43,292 nt of DNA from JBARRO01 sp049644265 (lineage in GTDB: Bacteria > Bacteroidota > Ignavibacteria > UBA10030), in assembly GCA_049644265.1 (NCBI GenBank), contig JBARRO010000065.1, positions 1-43,292 on the forward strand, given 5' to 3'. Below are positions 25,195-33,340 of this stretch, in pieces. Positions within the stretch are counted from its first letter, which is position 1; each line of letters starts with the position of its first letter. A model generated the notes under the pieces. It did not search any database. It saw nothing but the letters and a program-made list of their open reading frames with translations, and was not told the DNA's origin. Position numbers and translations under genes: made by a program.

Positions 25195-27336
25195 ATGAAA
25201 AAGCTCGCCGTCCTGGAATCCGGTTTTCTCATCTCTCTTGTCCTTCTTACCTTTGCGTTCATCGGAGCTCCCCGCAACAGCCAAAACGCTCCAATCTCCA
25301 CACCGCCGCCCCAATCGTTGAAACAGGGCGTGGAAGAATGGGACAAGAACCTCGTCCTCCCGACGTCGAGCGAACGCATCGCCAACTATACGATGGATGT
25401 CAAGCTCGATACGGCCAAAAATCTGATCAGCGGCTGGGAAATTGTCGAATGGAAGAACAACTCCGGCAAACCACAAACAGAATTTCCGTTTCACCTCTAT
25501 CATAACGCATGGAGGAACAACCGCAGCACGTTTGCCAAAGAAGCCGGATGGCAATTGAGCAGACCGAATATGAGAGACGAAGACTACGGCTACACCAACG
25601 TCAAGAGCATAAAGGTGATCGACCCGAAGAGAGGCGAAATTGATATTACGAAGACGCTCGAATTCATCCAGCCGGACGACGGCAACGCCGACGACCGGAC
25701 GGTGTTCCGCGTTTCCATCCCTCCTTCAATTTCGTCCTTTCCTTCTGTCAAGTTTCGCATTGAGTTCGAGACAAAGCAGCCTCTTCCGCTTGCCCGCACG
25801 GGAGCAATCCGGAATTATCATTTCGTGGCCCAATGGTTTCCAAAGATCGGTGTTTGGTGGAAACCCCGCGGGAGCGAGGGCGCATGGAACTGCCATCAGT
25901 TTCATGCAACAACGGAGTTCTTCGCCGACTACGGCGTCTACGACGTGAAGATTACGGTGCCCAAGAACTATATCGTCGGCGCCACGGGCGGAGTGCCCCG
26001 CAATACCGTAGAAAATACTGATGGAACGCACACGTTGAATTTCCGCCAGGAGGATGTCCACGATTTCGCCTGGGTCACATCGCCCGATCTCGTCGTCAAC
26101 GTCCGCAAGTTTTCTCACACCAATGCCGACGCTGACGAGCGCTCCGACCGGCACCACGTTCTCAAAGAAGTCACCGTTATTCTTTTGACACAGCCTCACC
26201 ACGCCAACATGATCGACCGGTACTATACAGCAGCATTCAACGCGCTTCGCTGGTTTGGTGAATGGTACGGCCAGTATCCCTATGACTATCTCACTGTTGT
26301 TGACCCTGCAAACGACAGTCGCTCCGGCGGTATGGAATACCCGACACTCTTCACGGGCGGAACGAATATGTTCGCACCAAAAGAGGCCTCGTCTCCCGAG
26401 GGTGTGACGGTTCATGAGTTTGGCCATCAATTCTGGTACGGACTTGTCGGAAACAATGAATTTGAAGAAGCCTGGCTCGACGAGGGATTCAACACCTATT
26501 CGACTGACCGCGTCATCCGGACCGCGTGGCCACAATTCAAGCCTGTGCGGTACTACTTTGGCGGCAGCGGTGCGGGTGCGTATGTTGGTATACCGTATGT
26601 CTTCGACGAAGTTAACACCCTGGGACTCCCCGGCGCCACCGCCGAGCTTCGCCGGTCTGGAAAGAACGACGTCATGGCCCGGCGAGGGTGGGAGTATAAT
26701 GGGACCTACGGTTTGAATTCCTACGGCAAGCCGGGCATCTCGTTGGTTATGCTTGAGCGCTACCTTGGAGAGGAGACCATGTATCGGGTCATGAGGACCT
26801 ACCACCATCGCTATCGCTTCCAGCATCCTACGAGCGCAGACTTCATCAGTGCCGTCAACGAGATCAGCGGCAAGAACATGAACTGGTTCTTTGAGAATAC
26901 ATGGTACAGCTCAAACCTCTTCGACTACGCAATCGACAACATTGTGAACCGAAGAATTCCACCGTACTTGGGAGTCTCCGACGGCACCCCGGGCCAGTCT
27001 GCTTCCGGCGTCCACTACGAGTGTGAGGTAACGGTGAAGCGGAACGAAGACGCCATTGCCCCTGTGGATGTGCTCATCCGTTTTGCCGACGGAACTGAAC
27101 GAAAGGAATTGTGGGATGGACAGAACCGGTGGAAGAAGTTCACTTACTCGACAAGCTCTCCAATCACCGAGGCCGCCGTCGATCCCGACCAGAAGCTGGT
27201 CATGGATATCAATTGGAACAACAACCGCGAAGTCGTCCGTGATTCGGATTTCCGATCGGTTGCTGCACGAAAATATGCCTCAAAATACATATTCTGGCTG
27301 CAGAACTTCCTGGAAATGACGACATACTGGAATTAG
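25195..27336 (+). CDS. M1-family zinc metallopeptidase
   Basis: This 713-aa exported peptidase has an N-terminal hydrophobic segment (residues 9-24) that serves as signal or anchor, then an aminopeptidase N-like beta domain. The catalytic domain has GGMEYP (equivalent of the GxMEN exopeptidase motif, degenerate) and zinc site HEFGH at 407-411. The third ligand, E430, lies in EAWLDEGFN at the canonical HExxH-x18-E spacing. The catalytic base is E408. The C-terminal part lacks a T9SS signal, so it is probably periplasmic. AAGGA eight bases upstream supports the start. The next gene begins 40 bases downstream, suggesting co-transcription. Substrates are unknown; M1 enzymes remove N-terminal residues from peptides. 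Confidence 0.93.
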   Translation: MKKLAVLESGFLISLVLLTFAFIGAPRNSQNAPISTPPPQSLKQGVEEWDKNLVLPTSSERIANYTMDVKLDTAKNLISGWEIVEWKNNSGKPQTEFPFHLYHNAWRNNRSTFAKEAGWQLSRPNMRDEDYGYTNVKSIKVIDPKRGEIDITKTLEFIQPDDGNADDRTVFRVSIPPSISSFPSVKFRIEFETKQPLPLARTGAIRNYHFVAQWFPKIGVWWKPRGSEGAWNCHQFHATTEFFADYGVYDVKITVPKNYIVGATGGVPRNTVENTDGTHTLNFRQEDVHDFAWVTSPDLVVNVRKFSHTNADADERSDRHHVLKEVTVILLTQPHHANMIDRYYTAAFNALRWFGEWYGQYPYDYLTVVDPANDSRSGGMEYPTLFTGGTNMFAPKEASSPEGVTVHEFGHQFWYGLVGNNEFEEAWLDEGFNTYSTDRVIRTAWPQFKPVRYYFGGSGAGAYVGIPYVFDEVNTLGLPGATAELRRSGKNDVMARRGWEYNGTYGLNSYGKPGISLVMLERYLGEETMYRVMRTYHHRYRFQHPTSADFISAVNEISGKNMNWFFENTWYSSNLFDYAIDNIVNRRIPPYLGVSDGTPGQSASGVHYECEVTVKRNEDAIAPVDVLIRFADGTERKELWDGQNRWKKFTYSTSSPITEAAVDPDQKLVMDINWNNNREVVRDSDFRSVAARKYASKYIFWLQNFLEMTTYWN

Positions 27337-27376
27337 CCGAAAGTCATCCTTGAGGACGGCCAAATAGGATAATGTC

Positions 27377-29695
27377 ATGATTTTCTTCGTTGTCATCGTC
27401 ATCTTCGCCTTCGTTATTGTTGCCATCAGGATTAGTGCGCTTTCCTCGAAGATTGAAAACCTCGAGTACGAATTCAAGAAGTTTGCCGGACTTCAAAAGG
27501 CGATCACAGCGCTTGAGCAGGAAGTCCAAAGTCTTGCGCGGGGGGTTGGCCGGGGAAGGAAGCCAGAGGCCCCACAACCCGAGCCACCGAAAGAGCAGTC
27601 GGTAAGCGTCTTCGCTCCCCCACAGGAGGTTCAAATTCCACGAATTCCTCTCTCCGCACGGCCGGTCGAAAAACCCTCCCGTACAAAGGAGGAGTGGGAA
27701 GCACTTGTCGGAGGCAAGATCCTCAACCGCATCGGCGCCCTTGCGTTCATCATCGGCATTGGATTCTTTCTCAAGTATGCGTTCGACAACAATTGGATCA
27801 CCGAGGCGATGCGCGTGGTGATCGGCGCCCTCGCAGGATTTCTTTGCATCGCTCTCGCATATCGATCCCACAAGAAGGGCTTCGAGATCTTTTCACAGGG
27901 CCTGGTTGGGGCGGGTATAGCGATTCTGTATCTCTCGGTTTACGCTGCATTCAACTTCTATCAGCTGGTTCCACAGTTCGCGGCGTTTCTGATGATGTCT
28001 GCAGTGACCATGATCGCCCTCGCGAACGGGCTCTTCTATGATTCTCTGGCCGTCGCGCTGCTTGGCCTTGCGGGAGGATTTCTCACGCCGCTCATGCTCA
28101 GCACGGGCGACGTGAACGAAACGGGCCTCTTCACCTACATCGCGCTCCTCGATGTCGGCCTTCTTGCCATCGTTGCAAAAAAGGATTCCTGGTATCTTAT
28201 TGAGCCGCTGACGTTCGCCGCCACCTGGCTGTTTTATTTTTCCTGGCACGTAGCGTATTCTACCGAAAACAATCTTGCTATAACGCTGTTCTTCGTCACG
28301 GTGTTCTGGGCGTTGTTCTACGGATTGGAATTTCTCCATGCCGACAAGCCGGCAAGCGGAATGTCCTTCGTTATCCAAATTGTTCCGGGCCTCAACGCGA
28401 TGGCCTACTACCTTTCTCTCTACCTCCTGATCGATCCGGAACATCACAGTTGGATGGCCGGCGTGACGATTTTTCTCGGCGCAGTGTACTTTGCCACGAT
28501 TCTTGGTCTTTCGGGCAGAAAAACCATTTCGATGTTTGTTCGCATCCGCTACACATTGTCCGCTCTGACCCTGCTCGTGTTGGCAACGGCAATCCAGTTT
28601 TCAGGCTTCCGCACGGTTTCGCTCTGGCTGTTGGAGGCCGGCATTCTTCTTTGGTGCTCGATACGCTGGAACATGCGTTTTGTGTCCTACGCTGCCCTTG
28701 CCCTCTTCACGATCGCCTTTCTCAAGCTCCTCGGAACAAGCGGTACATTTGTCTCTACCACCCCCGAAGATTTTTCACTCGTGCTGAACGAGCGCTTCCT
28801 GACCTTTGTGGTCGCCATAGCAACGTTTGCCGTATCCGCTTTTATGGCGAGGCGAGGTGATGCATATCTTCTGCCGTTCGCGACGGTGTTCGAGTTTGCG
28901 TGGTGTACTCTTGCTTTCCTTCTTATCACCGTTGAAACAAACGACTATTTCAACAAACGGATGCTGTTCGAGCAGGGCGATTTCCTCACCGATCTTCAAT
29001 TCACAGAAGCGATGACCCTAAGCGTTCTGTGGACCGTCCTGTCGCTTCTGTTGGGGTGGGCCGGAGGCAGAGGTAAACTGCTCCCGCTTCTCACCTCCGC
29101 AACCGCCGCGTGTGCGCTTGCAGCCAGCTTTGTCGTCGTCCGTGGAATTGCCTTTGAACCCATCACGCATTTCACCCCTGTCCTGAACACCCGTGTTGCC
29201 GCCCTGCTGTTTGTCTCGGCGGGTATCGCGGTTCATACATGGTGGATGAAAGATCTTCATGATCCGTTTCCGTGGACGCGGGACCTTCTGCCGGTGTTCC
29301 AGGTGGGGTTGGTCCTGCTGGTCTTCGTGCTGCTCACGGGCGAAACGCGGGATTACTTTCAAAGGGGTATCGTTCCTCTTCAACGAGACAGCAACAACCC
29401 TGAAGGCCTTTCTTCGCTCCGAAACTTGCAGCAAATCTGCCTCTCCGGCGTCTGGCTCCTGTATTCTGCCGCCCTGATGACCGTCGGTCTCTGGCGTTCT
29501 CAGCGCGGAATGCGGCTGGCGTCGATCTTCCTGTTTGGTTTCACCATCATCAAGATTTTCACGTTCGATCTTTCGTTTCTCGAGACTCTCTATCGCATTT
29601 ACTCGTTCCTCGGGCTGGGCATTATCCTCCTCGGAGTGTCCTACGCCTACCAGCGGTATAAGAACGTTATCCTCGGGACACAGAGCAAATTGTGA
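27377..29695 (+). CDS. DUF2339 polytopic membrane protein
   Basis: This 772-aa protein has one N-terminal membrane helix (residues 1-17), a coiled-coil segment (about 23-55) and a Pro/Glu-rich linker (60-105). The DUF2339 hallmark WEALVGGKILNRIGALAFIIG follows, with about twenty further hydrophobic helices. Function is unknown for the family. A link to envelope or wall metabolism is sometimes assumed but not shown. AGGAT lies just upstream of the ATG. The TGA stop is inside a 7-bp-period array that fills the gap to the next gene. Confidence 0.9.
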   Translation: MIFFVVIVIFAFVIVAIRISALSSKIENLEYEFKKFAGLQKAITALEQEVQSLARGVGRGRKPEAPQPEPPKEQSVSVFAPPQEVQIPRIPLSARPVEKPSRTKEEWEALVGGKILNRIGALAFIIGIGFFLKYAFDNNWITEAMRVVIGALAGFLCIALAYRSHKKGFEIFSQGLVGAGIAILYLSVYAAFNFYQLVPQFAAFLMMSAVTMIALANGLFYDSLAVALLGLAGGFLTPLMLSTGDVNETGLFTYIALLDVGLLAIVAKKDSWYLIEPLTFAATWLFYFSWHVAYSTENNLAITLFFVTVFWALFYGLEFLHADKPASGMSFVIQIVPGLNAMAYYLSLYLLIDPEHHSWMAGVTIFLGAVYFATILGLSGRKTISMFVRIRYTLSALTLLVLATAIQFSGFRTVSLWLLEAGILLWCSIRWNMRFVSYAALALFTIAFLKLLGTSGTFVSTTPEDFSLVLNERFLTFVVAIATFAVSAFMARRGDAYLLPFATVFEFAWCTLAFLLITVETNDYFNKRMLFEQGDFLTDLQFTEAMTLSVLWTVLSLLLGWAGGRGKLLPLLTSATAACALAASFVVVRGIAFEPITHFTPVLNTRVAALLFVSAGIAVHTWWMKDLHDPFPWTRDLLPVFQVGLVLLVFVLLTGETRDYFQRGIVPLQRDSNNPEGLSSLRNLQQICLSGVWLLYSAALMTVGLWRSQRGMRLASIFLFGFTIIKIFTFDLSFLETLYRIYSFLGLGIILLGVSYAYQRYKNVILGTQSKL

Positions 29696-29776
29696 GTTGA
29701 GTTGTGAGTCGTTGAGTCAATTTTCAATTTACAGCTCTTCAATTTCCAATCTACAATCTTCAATCTTAAATCCTTT
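29692..29776. repeat. 7-bp-period array overlapping the DUF2339 stop codon
   Basis: After GAGTTGA/GTTGTGA-type words come CAATTTT, CAATTTA, CAGCTCTT (8 bases), CAATTTC, CAATCTA, CAATCTT, CAATCTT, AAATCCT. The TGA stop of the upstream gene (29693-29695) is at its left edge. Confidence 0.7.
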
Positions 29777-29788
29777 GAGGTTCTTCCC

Positions 29789-30832
29789 ATGACCATCGCC
29801 CAGGCATTCTCAACCGGCATCGCCAAAGTAAACGGCAGCAAGCGTTTCATCACGTTTGTCTGGATCGTCAACGTGCTCGTTGCCGGAATCTTAGCCGTGC
29901 CCATGCTAAATCAGCTGGATAACTACATTCGGGACAGCGGAAAAGAGCAGAGCCTCCGCAGATCTATCGACGACAACTGGTTCCAGGCTTACCAGTACGA
30001 TTTTCAGAAGAGCGAGATTGCCCGAACCCTCGACTACTCGATCTTTGGATACGCACCCTTCATGCACCATATGGATGGAGTTCTTTCAGGGAGCGTGTTA
30101 AGAAGGATTGGAGGAGTGTTTTCTGATCTGCTTTTTGGATTCCGGCTGAATTTCTCCCAGTTCACTCTTCTCACCTGGCTGGCTCTGCTTTACGCACTCG
30201 TGAATACCTTCTTTGCCGGCGGGTTTATCGGTGCGTATGCCGCAGAATGGCCCTCGACGTTGTCGGAATTCCTGGTCGAGGGAGCGAAGTATTTCGGCCG
30301 TTTCTTCCGGCTCTCCCTCATCTCCCTTCTGCTCTACTATTTGTTCTTCATCTGGTTTGTAGATTGGGCAAACAACGGAATCCCCCGCTGGACACAAAAT
30401 GAACCGTCCGAGATGACGCCCTACCTGTTCTACATGGCCCGAAACGCTATCGTGCTGATTGTGCTTGCCCTAATGATGATGGGGTTTGACTATGCGAAAA
30501 TTCGAATGGTGCTTGACGGACGTTACAGCGCTCTCGGTGCCACAGGCGCCGGGTTTCGATTTGCGTTCAGGAATTTCCTCCGGACGTTCGGTCTCTATCT
30601 TCTTCTGTGTCTGCTCGGAATTGGCCTCATCCTTGTCTACTCTTTTCTGAACTCGCTTGTACCGCAGACCGGCTATTGGACCATCCTTCTGGTCTTTGTC
30701 CTGCAACAGATTTATGTGTTTTTCAGAATCTGGCTGAAAGCTTCATTCTACGCGACACAGACGGCGTTCTGCCAGAAGACAGCGTATGAACAATTCACAA
30801 CCGCCATGAAGGCCACACAGGCTGCGTCATGA
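29789..30832 (+). CDS. Integral membrane protein of unknown function
   Basis: This 347-aa protein has about six hydrophobic segments (around residues 20-40, 125-150, 175-195, 215-235, 260-290 and 295-315). A long non-membrane loop (45-105) follows the first helix. I recognise no named family. It may be a channel- or transporter-like accessory protein. It lies between DUF2339 and the VOC protein and overlaps the latter by four bases (ATGA), which implies translational coupling. Confidence 0.8.
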   Translation: MTIAQAFSTGIAKVNGSKRFITFVWIVNVLVAGILAVPMLNQLDNYIRDSGKEQSLRRSIDDNWFQAYQYDFQKSEIARTLDYSIFGYAPFMHHMDGVLSGSVLRRIGGVFSDLLFGFRLNFSQFTLLTWLALLYALVNTFFAGGFIGAYAAEWPSTLSEFLVEGAKYFGRFFRLSLISLLLYYLFFIWFVDWANNGIPRWTQNEPSEMTPYLFYMARNAIVLIVLALMMMGFDYAKIRMVLDGRYSALGATGAGFRFAFRNFLRTFGLYLLLCLLGIGLILVYSFLNSLVPQTGYWTILLVFVLQQIYVFFRIWLKASFYATQTAFCQKTAYEQFTTAMKATQAAS

Positions 30833-31227
30833 AATCCGACGTCGTAAGGGCCATGAGGTCGTTGGGATTGTCGCGCATCGGGCAGATCGCCATCAATGTC
30901 CACGATGTAAAGAAAGCCGTCACGTTTTATCGCGACGTCCTTGGAATGAAGTTTCTGTTTGAAGTCCCCAAAATGGCCTTTTTCGACTGTGGCGGGATTC
31001 GTCTTATGCTCGGGGAACCCGAGAGTCCCGAATTCGATCATCCTTCCTCAATCATTTATTACCTTGTGCAAGACATTCACCAAACCTTTGAATCTCTTAA
31101 ATCCCGCGGCGTGACGTTCGAGTCAAAACCGCACCTTGTCGCGAAACTCCCCGATCACGAGCTCTGGATGGCTTTTTTCCGCGATCCCGACAATAATATG
31201 CTTGCGCTGATGAGCGAAGTTCGGTAA
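30829..31227 (+). CDS. VOC (glyoxalase/bleomycin-resistance) family protein
   Basis: This 132-aa protein has two beta-alpha-beta-beta-beta modules typical of the vicinal oxygen chelate fold: IAINVHDVKKAVTFYRDVLG followed by FFDCGGIRLMLGEPE, and IYYLVQDI ... FRDPDNNMLALMSEV. VOC proteins are metal-dependent enzymes or binding proteins for small electrophiles. The exact reaction cannot be told from sequence. Its ATG overlaps the stop of the membrane-protein gene. Confidence 0.9.
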   Translation: MKSDVVRAMRSLGLSRIGQIAINVHDVKKAVTFYRDVLGMKFLFEVPKMAFFDCGGIRLMLGEPESPEFDHPSSIIYYLVQDIHQTFESLKSRGVTFESKPHLVAKLPDHELWMAFFRDPDNNMLALMSEVR

Positions 31228-31514
31228 CAAGCCCAAGAAGTGCCGTCCGCCGATAGAGCGTTCACCGCCTCCCTTCTGCCGAAGTTTATCCACCGTTCGC
31301 CGAAAAACCCCTGCAGTTTTCGTTCCGCTCGTTGTATCTTGGAGAAAAACCAGGGAACGGTCCCTCGCTGTGCCCACATCTTTCGCACATTTTCTCGTCA
31401 CTTCTGTGCCGACAATCTTTGACGGACCCCAATTGTGGCTGGATGGTTTTTTTTGTATGTTCATAGTTCTTCCACCAATAATTTTTGGAATTAAACGTCT
31501 TTTTCTATACGATC
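31228..31514. other. Intergenic region before the efflux operon
   Basis: This 287-base stretch has no gene I can support. It holds a T-run (8 T) near 31448 and no strong promoter match; TATCTT at 31335-31340 lacks a convincing -35 box. The efflux operon promoter is probably here. Confidence 0.4.
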
Positions 31515-32702
31515 GTGGAAACAAACAACGTTGATTTGTCTGCATTGCGTATAAACCGATCGGCGGAGCCGGGCCCCCCTCCGAAATGGAACGTCCGGAA
31601 CCTTCTCGTCGGCTTGGGCATTGTCGCAATCCTCGGGTTTCTCGGCGTCACCGGCTGGAGCTGGATTTTCAGCCCGGCTGTTGAGGTGCGGCTCGCTTCG
31701 GCCGCCCTTACATCACCCGCCCAGACAAACGCCATTCTGACGGCCAGTGGTTACGTCGTTGCCCAGCGAAAAGCTGCAGTGGCATCGAAAACGACCGGCC
31801 GCATGGTGTTTCTTGGCGTCGTCGAGGGCGATAAAGTGCAGACAGGTCAGATGATTGCGCGGTTGGAGGATTCCGACATCAAAGCCCAGCTTGAACAGGC
31901 CAGGGCAAATCTCCGCCTCAACCAGGCGGAGTTGCGCGATGCCGAGCGATCGCTCTCCCGTCAGAAGGAGCTTCTTGCCAAGAAATTGGCTTCGCAGGCC
32001 GAATACGACGCGGCAGAAGCCCGATACGAGCGCGTGGTAGCAGCAATCGATGTGGCAAAGGCGTCCGTCTCGGCTTCGGACGTGGCACTTGAATACACGC
32101 TCGTCCGCGCTCCTTTTGACGGCACCGTCCTGACGAAAAATGCCGATGTCGGCGAAATCGTCTCTCCGCTCGGCGCAAGTGCAACCTCGCGGGCAGCGGT
32201 CGTCACCATCGCGGATATGACCTCGCTCGAAGTTGAGGCAGACGTATCGGAGTCCAACATTGAGCGTATTGTGCCGAATCAGCCGTGCGAAATCACGCTC
32301 GACGCTTATCCGGAACAACGGTATCAGGGATTTGTCTCGAAAATTGTTCCCACCGCAGACCGGGCAAAAGCAACGGTCCTCGTCAAAGTCGGATTCAAGT
32401 CCTACGACAGCCGGGTGCTTCCTGAAATGAGTGCAAAGGTCCTCTTCCTCACCAAAGCTTCGGACCCCTCGACGCAGTCGGTAAAACCGTTCCTTACGGT
32501 GCCCTCATCAGCGGTGGTTGATCGCGGAGGCAGAAAGGTTGTCTATCGTGTTCTCGACAATCTCGCCGTCGAGACGCCGGTTACCACCGGGCGCCAACTC
32601 GGGACGCAGTTGGAGATCACCGGAGGAATTACCGCGGGGGAGAAGGTGATTGAGAAGATTGGTGAGGAGATTCGCGATGGAATTAAGGTGAAAATATTGT
32701 AG
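31515..32702 (+). CDS. MacA-like periplasmic adaptor of an ABC efflux pump
   Basis: This protein of about 395 aa belongs to the HlyD/RND-type membrane fusion family. It has an N-terminal transmembrane anchor (about residues 28-50) and a split biotinyl-lipoyl domain (ASGYVVAQRKAAVASKTTGRM ... VRAPFDGTVLTKNADVGEIV). A helical hairpin (about 110-175) lies between the halves, followed by beta-barrel and membrane-proximal domains. It should join the inner-membrane ABC transporter to an outer-membrane channel, none of which is encoded here. I prefer GTG at 31515 (METNNVDLSAL); TTG at 31485 would add ten atypical residues. Its ATPase and permease partners start 640 bases later, beyond the four-helix-bundle cassette. 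Confidence 0.92.
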   Translation: METNNVDLSALRINRSAEPGPPPKWNVRNLLVGLGIVAILGFLGVTGWSWIFSPAVEVRLASAALTSPAQTNAILTASGYVVAQRKAAVASKTTGRMVFLGVVEGDKVQTGQMIARLEDSDIKAQLEQARANLRLNQAELRDAERSLSRQKELLAKKLASQAEYDAAEARYERVVAAIDVAKASVSASDVALEYTLVRAPFDGTVLTKNADVGEIVSPLGASATSRAAVVTIADMTSLEVEADVSESNIERIVPNQPCEITLDAYPEQRYQGFVSKIVPTADRAKATVLVKVGFKSYDSRVLPEMSAKVLFLTKASDPSTQSVKPFLTVPSSAVVDRGGRKVVYRVLDNLAVETPVTTGRQLGTQLEITGGITAGEKVIEKIGEEIRDGIKVKIL

Positions 32703-32707
32703 GAGAA

Positions 32708-32742
32708 GAATTCAGGAGTCAGAAGTCAGGATACAGAATGTA
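32708..32742. repeat. Left 7-bp array flanking the four-helix-bundle gene
   Basis: Units GAATTCA, GGAGTCA, GAAGTCA, GGATACA, GAATGTA begin five bases after the adaptor stop codon. Their reverse complement (TGAATTC, TGACTCC, TGACTTC, TGTATCC) matches the array on the other side of the gene, so the two are inverted. Confidence 0.75.
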
Positions 32743-32767
32743 AATCACAATACTAAGGAGGTTCAAA

Positions 32768-33133
32768 ATGAGGGGGGCTGCAAAGAGTTTTCAAGATTTG
32801 ATCGTTTGGCAGAAAGCTCATGCGTTTGTTTTGAAAGTATATGGACTAACTGGGATTTTTCCAAAGCATGAATTGTTTGGACTAACTTCCCAGCTAAGAC
32901 GTGCTGCAGTTTCGGTTCCGGCAAATATTGCGGAGGGTTTCAAGAGGCATGGGCGTCCGGATAAGCTACGATTCATGAATATTGCTGAGGCTTCGCTCGA
33001 AGAATGCTGTTACTACTTGATCCTTGCTCGGGATTTGTCATATGCTGACACCACGACGGTTCAACCTATTCTTGAAGAGATAAGTAAACTCCTTTACGCG
33101 TATTCACACTCTATCAAGAATTCTAACTTCTGA
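32768..33133 (+). CDS. Four-helix-bundle protein (23S rRNA intervening-sequence / S23 family)
   Basis: This 121-aa protein has the TIGR02436-type pattern SFQDLIVWQKAHAFVLKVY, FPKHELFGLTSQLRRAAVSV, PANIAEGF, FMNIAEASLEECCYYLILA. Family members are encoded in 23S rRNA intervening sequences and as free-standing genes. A relative, Avd, serves diversity-generating retroelements. No rRNA or reverse transcriptase is near here. A strong AAGGAGG lies seven bases before the ATG, unlike most genes in the window, and the DNA is more A+T-rich than its neighbours. The last codons (KNSNF and stop) are inside the right-hand 7-bp array. The gene splits the adaptor from its ATPase, so it looks inserted. Confidence 0.9.
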   Translation: MRGAAKSFQDLIVWQKAHAFVLKVYGLTGIFPKHELFGLTSQLRRAAVSVPANIAEGFKRHGRPDKLRFMNIAEASLEECCYYLILARDLSYADTTTVQPILEEISKLLYAYSHSIKNSNF

Positions 33134-33159
33134 ATTCTGTATTCTGTTTTTCCTGACTC
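33118..33159. repeat. Right 7-bp array flanking the four-helix-bundle gene
   Basis: The units are GAATTCT, AACTTCT, GAATTCT, GTATTCT, GTTTTTC, CTGACTC. The array contains the stop codon (33131-33133) and is the inverse of the array at 32708-32742. Confidence 0.75.
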
Positions 33160-33172
33160 AACACGGAGTTAT

Positions 33173-33292
33173 TACTTGATACTAGCTCAAGATTTGTCGT
33201 ATGCCGACACTTCATCGATGCAACCAGTGCTTGAAGAGACAAGCAAGCTTCTTTACGCATATTCAAGCTCTGTCAAGAATTCTGACTCCTGA
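33173..33292 (+). pseudogene. 3' fragment of a second four-helix-bundle gene
   Basis: Thirty-nine codons (YLILAQDLSYAD ... LLYAYSSSVKNSDS, stop) match the last 39 codons of the intact gene just upstream. I count about 27 identical residues and estimate about 80% DNA identity, with many third-position changes. There is no start codon or upstream half. It is preceded by TCCTGACTCAACACGGAGTT, which resembles the leader of the ABC ATPase gene (TCCTGATCTAACTCGGAG). The pattern points to a tandem copy truncated by recombination. Confidence 0.85.
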
Positions 33293-33311
33293 ATTCTGTA
33301 TTCTGAATTCT
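33277..33311. repeat. 7-bp array after the truncated four-helix-bundle copy
   Basis: Units GAATTCT, GACTCCT, GAATTCT, GTATTCT, GAATTCT are followed by a run of eight T (33311-33318). It occupies the same place relative to the truncated gene as 33118-33159 does to the intact one, and includes the stop at 33290-33292. Confidence 0.75.
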
Positions 33312-33340
33312 TTTTTTTCCTGATCTAACTCGGAGCAACC

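Noticed and set aside
25726..26826. 366-codon minus-strand frame
   Set aside because: It is fully antisense to the M1 peptidase catalytic domain, whose motifs are intact.
32768..33340. Diversity-generating retroelement accessory gene (Avd)
   Set aside because: The four-helix bundle resembles Avd in fold class, but there is no reverse transcriptase, template repeat or variable repeat in the window.
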